From positions 1,805,501 through 1,869,500 of the forward strand of contig NZ_CP031416.1 in NCBI RefSeq assembly GCF_003367375.1: 64,000 nt of DNA, written 5' to 3'. Under the pieces are notes generated by a model. It was given only the letters and a program-made list of their open reading frames with translations. It made no database searches and was not told the DNA's origin. This stretch comes from Gallaecimonas mangrovi. GTDB lineage: Bacteria > Pseudomonadota > Gammaproteobacteria > Enterobacterales > Gallaecimonadaceae. Position numbers and translations under genes: made by a program. Position 1 is the first letter of the stretch; each line of letters opens with the position of its first letter. Below, one piece after another: positions 56,506 to 63,260 of this stretch.

Positions 56506-57984
56506 ATGAGTAGCGAATTAGATCTTCTTGGTATAGAGATAGATTCGGCGACGGAGAATAACAATGTATCTGACCTGACTACATTGCTAGAAAAGTGTGA
56601 CTCTATGATTGAGTCTGAAGATTCTCACCTAAGACCGATAATTCTTTTCTATAGGGCAAATATCTATAGCTCACTAGCTGCTTTAAAATCTTATGACCCA
56701 GAATATGCGTGGAGTTGGCAGCAGAGTGAAAACGTCCTAGAAATATTGAATTTACGAAGAGCTATTTCTGATTCGAAATTTCCTAGTTTGAATCCTATAT
56801 TTCAATGTAAAGTCTATACAAACCTTGGAAATAGTCTTAATCAATTTGGAAGATTTATAGAAGCAATTAAAGCTTGGGATTCCGCACTAAACATAATGCC
56901 TAATTTTGCTATGGCTCTTGGAAATAAAGGCATAGGCCTTACCCATTATGCTCGTGCTCTTTATGACTATGGACATGGGAACGTCATGGTTGCTCATGCT
57001 GTTGATGAGCTTAAGGGGGCAATTTCAAAAGATGCGCTGTGGGACAGTGGATTGCACCCTGAAGCTAAAGAATATTTTAGGGAAAATTACCTTAGTGCTG
57101 AAAAGCATCTAGAAAGAATCGAATATAGATTTGATTTCGATCTAAACCAATGGCCAGTTGGAGATAGTAAAAAAGAAGTGGGATATCGCTCTTGGTGTTT
57201 AGATAATAATCTTTTTTTATCACCACTGAACGATGTGACAAAACTTTCTGTTTCTGCTCAAGACGTTCTTCATCTTCCAAGTCATACGTATAACATTGAT
57301 GAGGAAGCTCGGTTTCCAAATTATTTCAATATTATGAAACAGGAGTATGTTACTGCACGTTTTATGCTCTTTGAGTCGCTGGATTATTATAGCGAACATA
57401 TCTCAGACAAAGATGTCCTTCTGATGGACGGTTTTGATGGAGCTCGGTTTAGCTATAGAATTGAACAGTTAAAGATAGCTTTTCGTTTAGCATATTCGAT
57501 ATTTGATAAAGTTGCACTTTTCTTGAACGATTATTACAGCGTTGGACTGGAAATAAGTTCAGTAAATTTTAGAAAAATATGGGGGAAAAGGAAAAATAAA
57601 AATTTCGAACTTAACTCTTGTTTTGAAGGAAGCCAAAATTGGCCTCTGCGAGGGCTTTATTTCTTATCTAAAGATCTTTTTGATGACGACTTTGATGATG
57701 TGGCCTTACCAGAATCGAAAGAGTTAGCGGGTTTAAGAAATCGTATCGAACATAGGTATTTGAGCTTGCAAACTTATGAAGCTTCCGTTTCCAATACTGA
57801 TATTCATTCTTATATAAGCCTTAATGATTTTCAATTGAAAACTTTACGAATCATGTCAATGGCAAGAGAAGCTCTGATATATTTGTCTCTTGCTATGCAT
57901 AGGGAGGAGAAAATAAGGAATATAGAGAATGAAAAGGTATCCGTTCCTATACAATCTTCGCCAATCGAGCGCTTTTATAAGTAA
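56506..57984 (+). CDS. TPR plus HEPN-type protein in a cassette (candidate defence or toxin RNase)
   Basis: A 492-residue soluble AT-rich-coded protein. Residues ~100-175 look like tetratricopeptide repeats (YTNLGNSLNQFGRFIEAIKAWDSALNI, then FAMALGNKGIGLTHYARAL). Residues ~280-470 resemble the LA2681-like HEPN domain: helical, with RNRIEH at 411-416 supplying the R-x4-H (R411, H416) of HEPN ribonucleases, and NWPLRGLYFLSKDLF just before. HEPN proteins are common RNases in phage defence and toxin systems. The gene sits between an attC-like palindrome and a half attC, as a single-gene cassette. No antitoxin or nucleotidyltransferase partner is adjacent. Family assignment is from memory of the motif, not a search. 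Confidence 0.65.
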   Translation: MSSELDLLGIEIDSATENNNVSDLTTLLEKCDSMIESEDSHLRPIILFYRANIYSSLAALKSYDPEYAWSWQQSENVLEILNLRRAISDSKFPSLNPIFQCKVYTNLGNSLNQFGRFIEAIKAWDSALNIMPNFAMALGNKGIGLTHYARALYDYGHGNVMVAHAVDELKGAISKDALWDSGLHPEAKEYFRENYLSAEKHLERIEYRFDFDLNQWPVGDSKKEVGYRSWCLDNNLFLSPLNDVTKLSVSAQDVLHLPSHTYNIDEEARFPNYFNIMKQEYVTARFMLFESLDYYSEHISDKDVLLMDGFDGARFSYRIEQLKIAFRLAYSIFDKVALFLNDYYSVGLEISSVNFRKIWGKRKNKNFELNSCFEGSQNWPLRGLYFLSKDLFDDDFDDVALPESKELAGLRNRIEHRYLSLQTYEASVSNTDIHSYISLNDFQLKTLRIMSMAREALIYLSLAMHREEKIRNIENEKVSVPIQSSPIERFYK

Positions 57985-58010
57985 CTGTTAAGTGTTTTCA
58001 TTTAGAGAGA

Positions 58011-58036
58011 AGCCCATAACAAGCTGTTCAAATAAC
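58011..58036 (+). other. attC: Left half of an attC site, cut off near an IS
   Basis: CCCATAACAAGCTGTTCAAA, 27 bp after the TPR-HEPN stop, has the inverse core (TAAC) and first arm of an attC of the TAACAAGCYGYTCAAA type, as in 59667-59682. The matching second arm and core (…GCGTTATG) are not found either before the IS or after it, so the site has lost its right half. Confidence 0.55.
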
Positions 58037-58093
58037 GTGTGGACCTCACCCGGTTTATCGGACACGCATCAATAACTGACAAAGAGGTCATTG

Positions 58094-58456
58094 ATGCCCG
58101 CTTACAAGACCGGAAAACGTACCCAGCAGTACAGCCTTGAGTTCAAGAAGAAGGCCGTGCAGTGGAGCCATGAGCCACACCGCAGCGTCAAGGAAGTGGC
58201 CGAGGCGCTGGACATTCACCCCTTCATGTTGTCTCGTTGGCGCAAAGAATCCCGTGAAGGTAAGTACGGCATGGCCAGCAAGACCCCGAAGCCCGAAGGC
58301 AAGCTCAAAGAGCAGGATGAAGTGAAACAGCTCAAGAAGCGCATTGCCGAGCTGGAGATGGAGAACGACATCCTAAAAAAGTGGCAACGTTTCCAGGCGG
58401 AGGAACAACGCAGCGGTATCGCTTCATCCAACGCCAGCAAGGGCAAATCCCGGTAA
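58094..58456 (+). CDS. IS3-family transposase OrfA
   Basis: A 120-residue helix-turn-helix protein (KKKAVQWSHEPHRSVKEVAEALDIHPFMLSRWRKE) followed by a leucine-zipper-like coiled coil (VKQLKKRIAELEMENDILKKWQ). ATG 58094. The A-AAA-AAG heptamer at 58375-58381 lies in the correct frame for a -1 shift onto orfB, which begins at 58381. Confidence 0.9.
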   Translation: MPAYKTGKRTQQYSLEFKKKAVQWSHEPHRSVKEVAEALDIHPFMLSRWRKESREGKYGMASKTPKPEGKLKEQDEVKQLKKRIAELEMENDILKKWQRFQAEEQRSGIASSNASKGKSR

Positions 58457-59264
58457 AAGCGCTGTGTGCCAGGCTGAAGGTCTCGCGCAGTGGCTACTAC
58501 GACTGGCTCAAGCGCCAACCAAGCCAACGTCAGCAACAAGACGACGCTTTGCTAACGGCTATCCGCCGCCTATTTGAGAAGGCAAAGCAACGCTATGGCA
58601 GCCCGAAAATCCATCGTGCCTTGCGCTTGGAGGGTATTCGGGTTGGCGCTAAACGGGTGGCAAGGCTGATGCGTGAAGCGGGGCTAAAAGCCCGTGTGGA
58701 GCGGGTTTACCGGCGGATGAACAAGCGCCGTGCAGAACTGAAAGTGCTGCCGAACCATCGCCTGGCTATCCCCAAAGCGAGCGGCCCAAACCAGCAGTGG
58801 TCCAGTGATGTTACCTACATCCGCTTTGGCCGCCGCCATGTGTTTTTAGCGGTTATCGTGGACCTGTGGTCACGGAAAATCATCGGCTGGGCGCTGCATG
58901 AAAAGCTCAACGCCGAACTGAGCACGGTCGCGCTTTATAAAGCCATCAAGCAGCGTAAGCCCAAGCCAGGATTGATACTGCACACCGACAGGGCATTGAA
59001 TTCCGGGCGAAAGTGATGCAGAAATGGCTCAATCGATATGGTATTCGCCATAGCATGAACCGCCCAGGGCAATGCACGGATAATGCAGAAGTGGAGTCGT
59101 TCTTTAAGACGCTCAAAGCCGAACTGATACACGACAATCACTTCGGTACGGTGGCGTCACTGCGCCAACAGGTAGGCCATTACATCCAGCATTTTTACAA
59201 CAAGGTGCGGCTACACAGTAGCCTCGATTACGTATCACCGATACAGTACGAGCAAGCCGCTTAA
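58381..59264 (+). pseudogene. IS3-family transposase OrfB, frameshifted
   Basis: DDE integrase (rve) with SSDVTYIRFGRRHVFLAVIVDLWSRK, HTDR and DNAEVESFFKTLKAEL. The frame reads HTDRALNSGRK and stops at 59014-59016. Restoring one base near 58990-58994 gives HTDRGIEFRAKVMQKWLNRYGIRH and rejoins the rest up to 59264. So one base has been lost in the middle of the catalytic domain, between the second D and the E, which would inactivate the enzyme. Confidence 0.88.
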
Positions 59265-59300
59265 TAACAACTGCGTGTCCGTTTTATCGGGTGAACATCA

Positions 59301-59669
59301 GTGGGACACCCACTTTTATATTCCTTACCAAATACTCTTGCGGTTGGGACATTCCGCAATGTTGATGTACCTGTTGAAGTAGAAATACACGAAAGCGAAC
59401 CAGAGGTAAGTCTCGCTGAGTGGGATCATGCATCTAAAGGCTATGTCACAATGAAGTCGGGCAGTTGCGCAGTATTCGGTTGCACAGACTATTTACCTGA
59501 TGCGGCAAAAATTGAAATTCTCCCTGGAGAGTATGCTGTGCTTTCTCTAGCTAAAGGACTTGACTCTATAACAGAGAAATGGGGAGACGCAGATGATATC
59601 TACAGGGTAATTCTTTGGCCTTCATCCAATAAAGAGTACAAAGTACTAAAGCGCTATGAAGACACGTAA
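59301..59669 (+). CDS. Cassette protein of unknown function, probably 5' truncated
   Basis: A 122-residue frame whose first possible start is the GTG of the IS target duplication, so the present N-terminus (MGHPLLYSLPN) is an accident of the junction; ATG/GTG codons further in may be used. The part from VGTFRNVDVPVEVEIHE to VILWPSSNKEYKVLKRYEDT is acidic and compact. I do not recognise the family. The stop codon is the TAA of the attC-2 inverse core, typical of integron cassettes. It may be a remnant. Confidence 0.5.
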   Translation: MGHPLLYSLPNTLAVGTFRNVDVPVEVEIHESEPEVSLAEWDHASKGYVTMKSGSCAVFGCTDYLPDAAKIEILPGEYAVLSLAKGLDSITEKWGDADDIYRVILWPSSNKEYKVLKRYEDT

Positions 59670-59753
59670 CAAGCCGCTCAAATTTGTTCCGGCCACAAAA
59701 GGCGTGGCCTCCACCGGATTCGCTACCGCTCGCCGTTTAGCGGGGCGTTAGCC
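59664..59753 (+). other. attC: attC recombination site 2
   Basis: Begins ACGTAACAAGCCGCTCAAA and ends GTTTAGCGGGGCGTTAGCC. CCGCT(C)AAA pairs with TTTAGCGG leaving one extrahelical C, as attC bottom strands require, and an inner hairpin GGCCAC...GTGGCC is present. The upstream gene ends in its TAAC and the next gene starts 16 bp after it. This is a convincing integron attC. Only the AAC/GTT pair of the RYYYAAC/GTTRRRY consensus is fully met. Confidence 0.85.
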
Positions 59754-59768
59754 AGCGAGAATCTACGT

Positions 59769-60053
59769 ATGACGACATTAGGAGTGCTAATTCAGGAAGA
59801 ATGCCACCTCCATGATCTTAAAAAGGAGGCGGCGTTAACCTTGGATCAATTAGTTTCTGCCTTGGAGGCAATGATTCAAGATGGTGAGGTTGAGTTATAT
59901 CACTACTCCGAAACGTCTACAGTTACTCTCGAAAAGAATGCGGCGCTTGATGCTCTAAGGGACCGGCGTAACTTCGACTGGGCAAATGGTCAGGAGCATA
60001 GAGCTGATTACTTTGTGGCTCCCGGGCAAATAACCCGGGACATCCACTTCTAA
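59769..60053 (+). CDS. Cassette protein of unknown function (94 residues)
   Basis: A small soluble protein (MTTLGVLIQEECHLHDLKKE, LDQLVSALEAMIQDGEVELYHYSE) beginning 16 bp after attC-2, as a cassette gene would. Its last residues RDIHF are encoded by a copy of the GGGACATCCACTTCT motif at the edge of the right-hand inverted repeat, so the original C-terminus may have been replaced when that repeat arrived. I do not recognise a family; the N-terminal half could be a small winged helix. Confidence 0.6.
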   Translation: MTTLGVLIQEECHLHDLKKEAALTLDQLVSALEAMIQDGEVELYHYSETSTVTLEKNAALDALRDRRNFDWANGQEHRADYFVAPGQITRDIHF

Positions 60054-60311
60054 ACTTTCATAAAATCAAAGCCCTAACGAAGCCAGCCGCTGTTGGGGCC
60101 CCTTTAAGTGAAGCGCCTTACTGACGGGAGTGGGAGCTGATGCGAGTCAGGGATGACGAGCAAGCGGAAGACGCGTCAGGAACGCGTGTGAAGCGGTCAG
60201 CGGTAAGCGACCAGAAGTAAGGATACCGCGTAACGCCGGGGTGTCCTTCTTAGCTTACTTTCTTGGACAAGCAAGAAAGTAAGTCGCCCGCCGGGGCGAG
60301 TCCCGGCATTA
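60037..60311 (+). repeat. Right copy of the ~275 bp structured inverted repeat
   Basis: Inverted counterpart of 55980-56258. It starts with GGGACATCCACTTCT, continues with ATAAAATCAAAG, TAACGAAGCC and TTGGGGCCCCTTTAA, and ends with the TTACTTTCTTG/CAAGAAAGTAA stem and GCCGGGGCGAGTCCCGGC hairpin. Ends are conserved and the middle third has diverged, including in its hairpin loop, which suggests selection or templating on structure. It overlaps the end of the 94-residue cassette gene. Confidence 0.85.
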
Positions 60312-60328
60312 ATAAAAAAAATTAAAAA

Positions 60329-60467
60329 AGGACATCCATCTTCTGAGTAACTAAAAGACATATTTCTTGAAGGCGTCGGATCTAGCAAGCCGGATATGCC
60401 TTTAATTAGTTTTTAGGGTTCTTTCAAGCCGGTAAGCGATGAAATGGCGATTTCTGGCCGTGCGGGA
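60329..60467 (+). repeat. Direct repeat, left copy (motif plus ~120 bp)
   Basis: Begins with GGACATCCATCTTCTGAG and shares with 63110-63224 blocks such as CTTGAA, GGATC, AAxCCGG, ATGCCTTTAATT and TAAGCG-TGAAATG-GAT. The similarity runs across ~115-135 bp with small differences. The two copies bracket the island of small exported proteins. Probably non-coding. Confidence 0.7.
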
Positions 60468-60539
60468 GCGTCAGTAGCCACGGAAGTGAGTTATTTGATT
60501 GGTGTGGTGGCTTACGCGGCCTTTATCGGTAAAAAATAA
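60444..60539 (+). CDS. Possible 31-residue membrane peptide or gene remnant
   Basis: ATG 60444 opens MAISGRAGASVATEVSYLIG then VVAYAAFIGKK, a single hydrophobic helix with a Lys-Lys end. No good ribosome-binding site precedes it, and the reading frame continues upstream without a start for ~25 bases, so it may be the tail of a lost gene. Weakly supported. Confidence 0.25.
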   Translation: MAISGRAGASVATEVSYLIGVVAYAAFIGKK

Positions 60540-60555
60540 AGGACATCCATCTTCT
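60538..60555 (+). repeat. Copy of the GGACATCCATCTTCT motif
   Basis: GGACATCCATCTTCT, 20 bp upstream of the lipoprotein gene at 60576. Other copies: 60037, 60329, 61007, 63110, and inverted at 56245-56258; degenerate copies at 59303, 61771 and 62573. Confidence 0.7.
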
Positions 60556-60575
60556 ATGTTTTCAATGGGAAATTT

Positions 60576-60992
60576 ATGAACAATTTACGTAGTCTGTTCC
60601 TTGTCGTTTTCTTGGTTGTCCTGTCAGGCTGCGCGGGCACCCCTAACCACCAGGCCAAATCGGAACGCGAAGTGAAGGTGGAAAAATCAAATGATCTTAC
60701 GGTGCGAGATGTAATAGTTGCAGTCCTACTTAAGGCACCAAGGCCAAAACTCGGTGAAACTAAAAGCAAAGTCTTTTCTTCCTTAAAAAATAGCTCTGGT
60801 GAAGTTATCCATGACGATGAACAAACTATTACTGCCAATTTCCATACGGAAGGTACTCCAATAGAAACTGCCTATAGCCACTGTGAGCTGAAGTACTCAT
60901 TTGATTCAGGCCAACTGGTGCGTGGCCCTATTGTTGTTGGGGACTGCTCTAATCTGGAAATAAAGGGTAAGCGTAATCCGGAAAATAAATAA
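60576..60992 (+). CDS. Small lipoprotein of unknown function
   Basis: A 138-residue protein with a lipoprotein signal peptide: MNNLRSLFLVVFLVVLSGC, lipobox LSGC with lipidated C19, and AG at +2/+3, which favours outer-membrane sorting. The mature part is polar, with HCELKYSFDSGQLVRGP near the C-terminus. No family recognised. First of a run of exported small proteins, each preceded by a copy of the GGGACATCC motif. Confidence 0.7.
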   Translation: MNNLRSLFLVVFLVVLSGCAGTPNHQAKSEREVKVEKSNDLTVRDVIVAVLLKAPRPKLGETKSKVFSSLKNSSGEVIHDDEQTITANFHTEGTPIETAYSHCELKYSFDSGQLVRGPIVVGDCSNLEIKGKRNPENK

Positions 60993-61006
60993 GAATAAAA
61001 TAGAAA

Positions 61007-61026
61007 GGGACATCCATCTTCTGAGT
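61007..61026 (+). repeat. Copy of the GGGACATCCATCTTCTGAG motif
   Basis: GGGACATCCATCTTCTGAG starts here, 35 bp before the gene at 61062 and 15 bp after the preceding stop codon. Confidence 0.7.
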
Positions 61027-61061
61027 ACTGGAAGAGGCGTACGTCCGGTAGTGGAAAAACT

Positions 61062-61757
61062 ATGATAAAGTTAATGAAAATATTACTGTTTTCAATTTTA
61101 CTTTATGCTTCTTTCGATGTCGAAGCTGTTAGTAATACCTATGGTTGTAAATATAGTAAAAACATTTCGGCGGTTACGAAGAAATATAAAATAAATATAC
61201 CGGATGGTAATGGTGGCTATTCAGAAGTAAAAGTTTGTAATTTAAAGAAATCAACTAATATTTACATATACAGTTTTCCTCTTATAGATAAGAATGTTTG
61301 CTATGTAAAAGCCTTTGCTTTTATACCTTTAAAAGGTTCAAAAGGAAATCCAGAAGGAGAGGTTAGAGAGTATTACTCCTATAATGGCGATGGAGAGTGT
61401 CGTGATTATAGTAACGAGAACTATATAGATTTAACTTATCTTTCACAGCATGTTGATAGAGTTCACTTTTCAATAATGTTGAATGGTTTTCTATCTTCAT
61501 TTCGAAGTGGGAATTATGATAAGTATATGGGTATTTCGATTTATGATGTGTTTTTTTCGAAAGATTATATTGATTTTAAAAGAGAAATTATGCAAGGAAA
61601 GCCAATATATATAAAGAATGTTATTCGCTCACCTCTTTCCAGTAGTGATAATGATATTATAATAACTATATCCTTAGGCGAGAATGATTGGGATTTGATG
61701 GCAAAAATAGAAAATGGAAAGATAGTTATTAAAAAACTATCAAAGGTATTTCTTTGA
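61062..61757 (+). CDS. Exported AT-rich-coded protein of unknown function, paralogue 1
   Basis: A 231-residue protein with signal peptide MIKLMKILLFSILLYASFDVEA and cysteines near CKYS, VCNLKK, VCYVKAF and ECRDY that could form disulfides. It ends ISLGENDWDLMAKIENGKIVIKK. The gene at 61849-62544 has the same order of features (CNL, VCYIKGY, CPEYK, YIDFTY, ISIGRSRWHFLIEIDDG), so they are paralogues. Very low GC compared with the core genes. Family not recognised; periplasmic or secreted. Confidence 0.65.
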   Translation: MIKLMKILLFSILLYASFDVEAVSNTYGCKYSKNISAVTKKYKINIPDGNGGYSEVKVCNLKKSTNIYIYSFPLIDKNVCYVKAFAFIPLKGSKGNPEGEVREYYSYNGDGECRDYSNENYIDLTYLSQHVDRVHFSIMLNGFLSSFRSGNYDKYMGISIYDVFFSKDYIDFKREIMQGKPIYIKNVIRSPLSSSDNDIIITISLGENDWDLMAKIENGKIVIKKLSKVFL

Positions 61758-61848
61758 TTAAAAATAAAAAGGGACGCCAATTTTATTTTAAGAGATAATC
61801 CATTATATCGGGGACTCAAAAAACGTGGCTGAAAAACGAATGGAAATC

Positions 61849-62544
61849 ATGGTAGTAGCCTCACGTCAAAAGATTATTTTGACGTTGTTTTTTTATTCTC
61901 TGTCATATAGTGCTGTTGCTAAATTTGATAAATATAGTGATGGTTGCTTTGATTTTCATGATGTAGATAACATGAAGCTTAGATCTCTATCAATTCCAAA
62001 ATCAAATTTGTCAAAGATCACGTTGTGTAATTTGAATGGAGCGGTAAGTGTTTACGCATATACTGTTCCGACGATAGAAGATAGGGTTTGCTACATCAAA
62101 GGGTATGAATATAGCAAAGTTAACGAAGACGCTGAGTGGAAATACGACGACCAACGGGATTATTATGCTCATATGGAATCAAATAAATGCCCCGAATATA
62201 AAAGCGATACTTATATAGATTTTACTTATGCCTCGAAATCGTTTGATAGGTCTAAGCTAGTACTAGACTTGAGCAAGATGGTGGATTCATTTTCGAATGG
62301 CGATTATAAGAAGTACATAAACCTTTCTTTATACGACATACTATTTTCTAACTCTCTATCTGAATTTAAGAGAGAAGTGAAGAGTGGATATCGTATAACT
62401 ATAGATAGTGTATTTCGTAATCCGCTATCAGATAGTAATTCCTTAAACATTGTGGAGATTTCCATCGGAAGAAGTAGATGGCATTTTTTAATAGAAATTG
62501 ATGATGGTAATTTAAAGGTTAAAAAAATAATTAGACTAATCTAG
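61849..62544 (+). CDS. Exported AT-rich-coded protein of unknown function, paralogue 2
   Basis: A 231-residue protein if started at ATG 61849 (MVVASRQKIILTLFFYSLSYSAVA signal peptide); ATG 61840 or GTG 61825 are possible earlier starts. It matches the preceding gene in length and in conserved blocks (VCYIKGY, DYYAHMESNKCPEYKSDTYIDFTY, FSNGDYKKYINLSLYDILFS, FKREVKSG, FRNPLS). Tandem duplication is therefore likely. A degenerate motif copy (GGGACGCCA) lies upstream at 61771. Function unknown. Confidence 0.62.
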   Translation: MVVASRQKIILTLFFYSLSYSAVAKFDKYSDGCFDFHDVDNMKLRSLSIPKSNLSKITLCNLNGAVSVYAYTVPTIEDRVCYIKGYEYSKVNEDAEWKYDDQRDYYAHMESNKCPEYKSDTYIDFTYASKSFDRSKLVLDLSKMVDSFSNGDYKKYINLSLYDILFSNSLSEFKREVKSGYRITIDSVFRNPLSDSNSLNIVEISIGRSRWHFLIEIDDGNLKVKKIIRLI

Positions 62545-62572
62545 AGATGATTTTCTCAATAGTAATAAAAAT

Positions 62573-62589
62573 CAACATCCATCCTCAGT
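62573..62589 (+). repeat. Degenerate copy of the CATCCATC motif
   Basis: CAACATCCATCCTCAGT resembles GGGACATCCATCTTCTGA with several changes. It lies 28 bp after the stop of the second paralogue and ~175 bp upstream of the small membrane protein gene. Confidence 0.4.
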
Positions 62590-62763
62590 TTCTCACAATT
62601 TCAGTAAGTTAGGGTGTGAAAGGACGTTTAGTGTGGAAGTAGCACGCCGTGCACTCCAAACCGTTAGCCTCCTGCGCTGGGTTGGATGGAGTTATAGGTT
62701 AGGGAGCGAGTGGTACGCTATAAATGCTGAGTGCAATAATCCTGTTTGTACTGGGAGTGTAGG

Positions 62764-63057
62764 ATGGTAATTTGGGTTCTCGAAATAATAGCGTTTATTT
62801 TGATGGTTTTGTTTATTTTTTCTGCTGTGAATGCAATCCATTTTATTAATTCCGGCATGCTTAGGGTCAAGAAAGAATATAAAGCCTTAGTCAGAGGAGT
62901 TCCATTTTTCTTTCTTGTAAAAAATATATATAAAGAGGATGGTTTGTACTTTAGACGGCAAGGAATTAGATGGTTGCTTATCTCTTTTGCTGCACTTTTA
63001 GCCGTGTTTTTTGTTTTTTATTTTTCCTATTGTTTTGGGTTTTATCATCAGACATAA
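62764..63057 (+). CDS. Small two-helix membrane protein of unknown function
   Basis: A 97-residue protein with hydrophobic helices at 1-25 (MVIWVLEIIAFILMVLFIFSAVNA) and ~70-93 (WLLISFAALLAVFFVFYFSYCFGF), separated by a basic loop (VKKEYKALVRG). ATG 62764 follows GGGAGTGTAGG; the in-frame start at 62746 is less likely. Family not recognised. Last gene of the small exported/membrane island. Confidence 0.6.
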   Translation: MVIWVLEIIAFILMVLFIFSAVNAIHFINSGMLRVKKEYKALVRGVPFFFLVKNIYKEDGLYFRRQGIRWLLISFAALLAVFFVFYFSYCFGFYHQT

Positions 63058-63109
63058 TTATATTTTTCTACATTATTACTCATTTGGTGAGCTCAGAAAT
63101 CGATAAAAA

Positions 63110-63224
63110 GGGACATCCATCTCTGAATAACTCAACGCTTATTGCTTGAAAGAGTTGGATCCAGAAAACCGGGCATGCCTTTAATTGGCTGCATTCGCAT
63201 AAGCGTTGAAATGATGATTTAAGG
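63110..63224 (+). repeat. Direct repeat, right copy
   Basis: Starts GGGACATCCATCTCTGAAT and shares with 60329-60467 the blocks CTTGAA, GGATC, AAACCGG, CATGCCTTTAATTGG and TAAGCGTTGAAATGATGAT. It ends at the 3' side of the helicase gene, forming the right border of the accessory block. Confidence 0.7.
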
Positions 63225-63260
63225 CAGCTGTAGGTCAAAGGTGGCTGCCTTTTCTCAAAA

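Larger units (their letters stand above)
58040..59300 (+). mobile_element. IS3-family insertion sequence, 1261 bp, probably inactive
   Basis: Bounded by 28 bp imperfect inverted repeats (58040-58067 and 59273-59300) sharing CACCCG and CGGACACGC and ending TG...CA. It is flanked by a 3 bp direct duplication GTG (58037-58039, 59301-59303). It encodes orfA and orfB with a slippery A-AAA-AAG at 58375-58381, the IS3 arrangement. orfB is frameshifted near 58990, so the fused transposase cannot be made. The intact ends and target duplication show a relatively recent insertion. Confidence 0.92.

Noticed and set aside
62640-62700. Possible further attC around CCGTTAGCCTCC
   Set aside because: A GTTA core is present but I found no matching inverse core or paired arms on either side.
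60329-63224. CRISPR-like array
   Set aside because: The repeats recur, but spacing is 200-800 bp with genes in between, and no cas genes are present.
63218-63253. Intrinsic terminator for the DEAD-box helicase
   Set aside because: AAGGCAGC/GCTGCCTT forms a stem with a 20-nt loop, but the minus strand lacks a T-run after it, so I do not call it a terminator.
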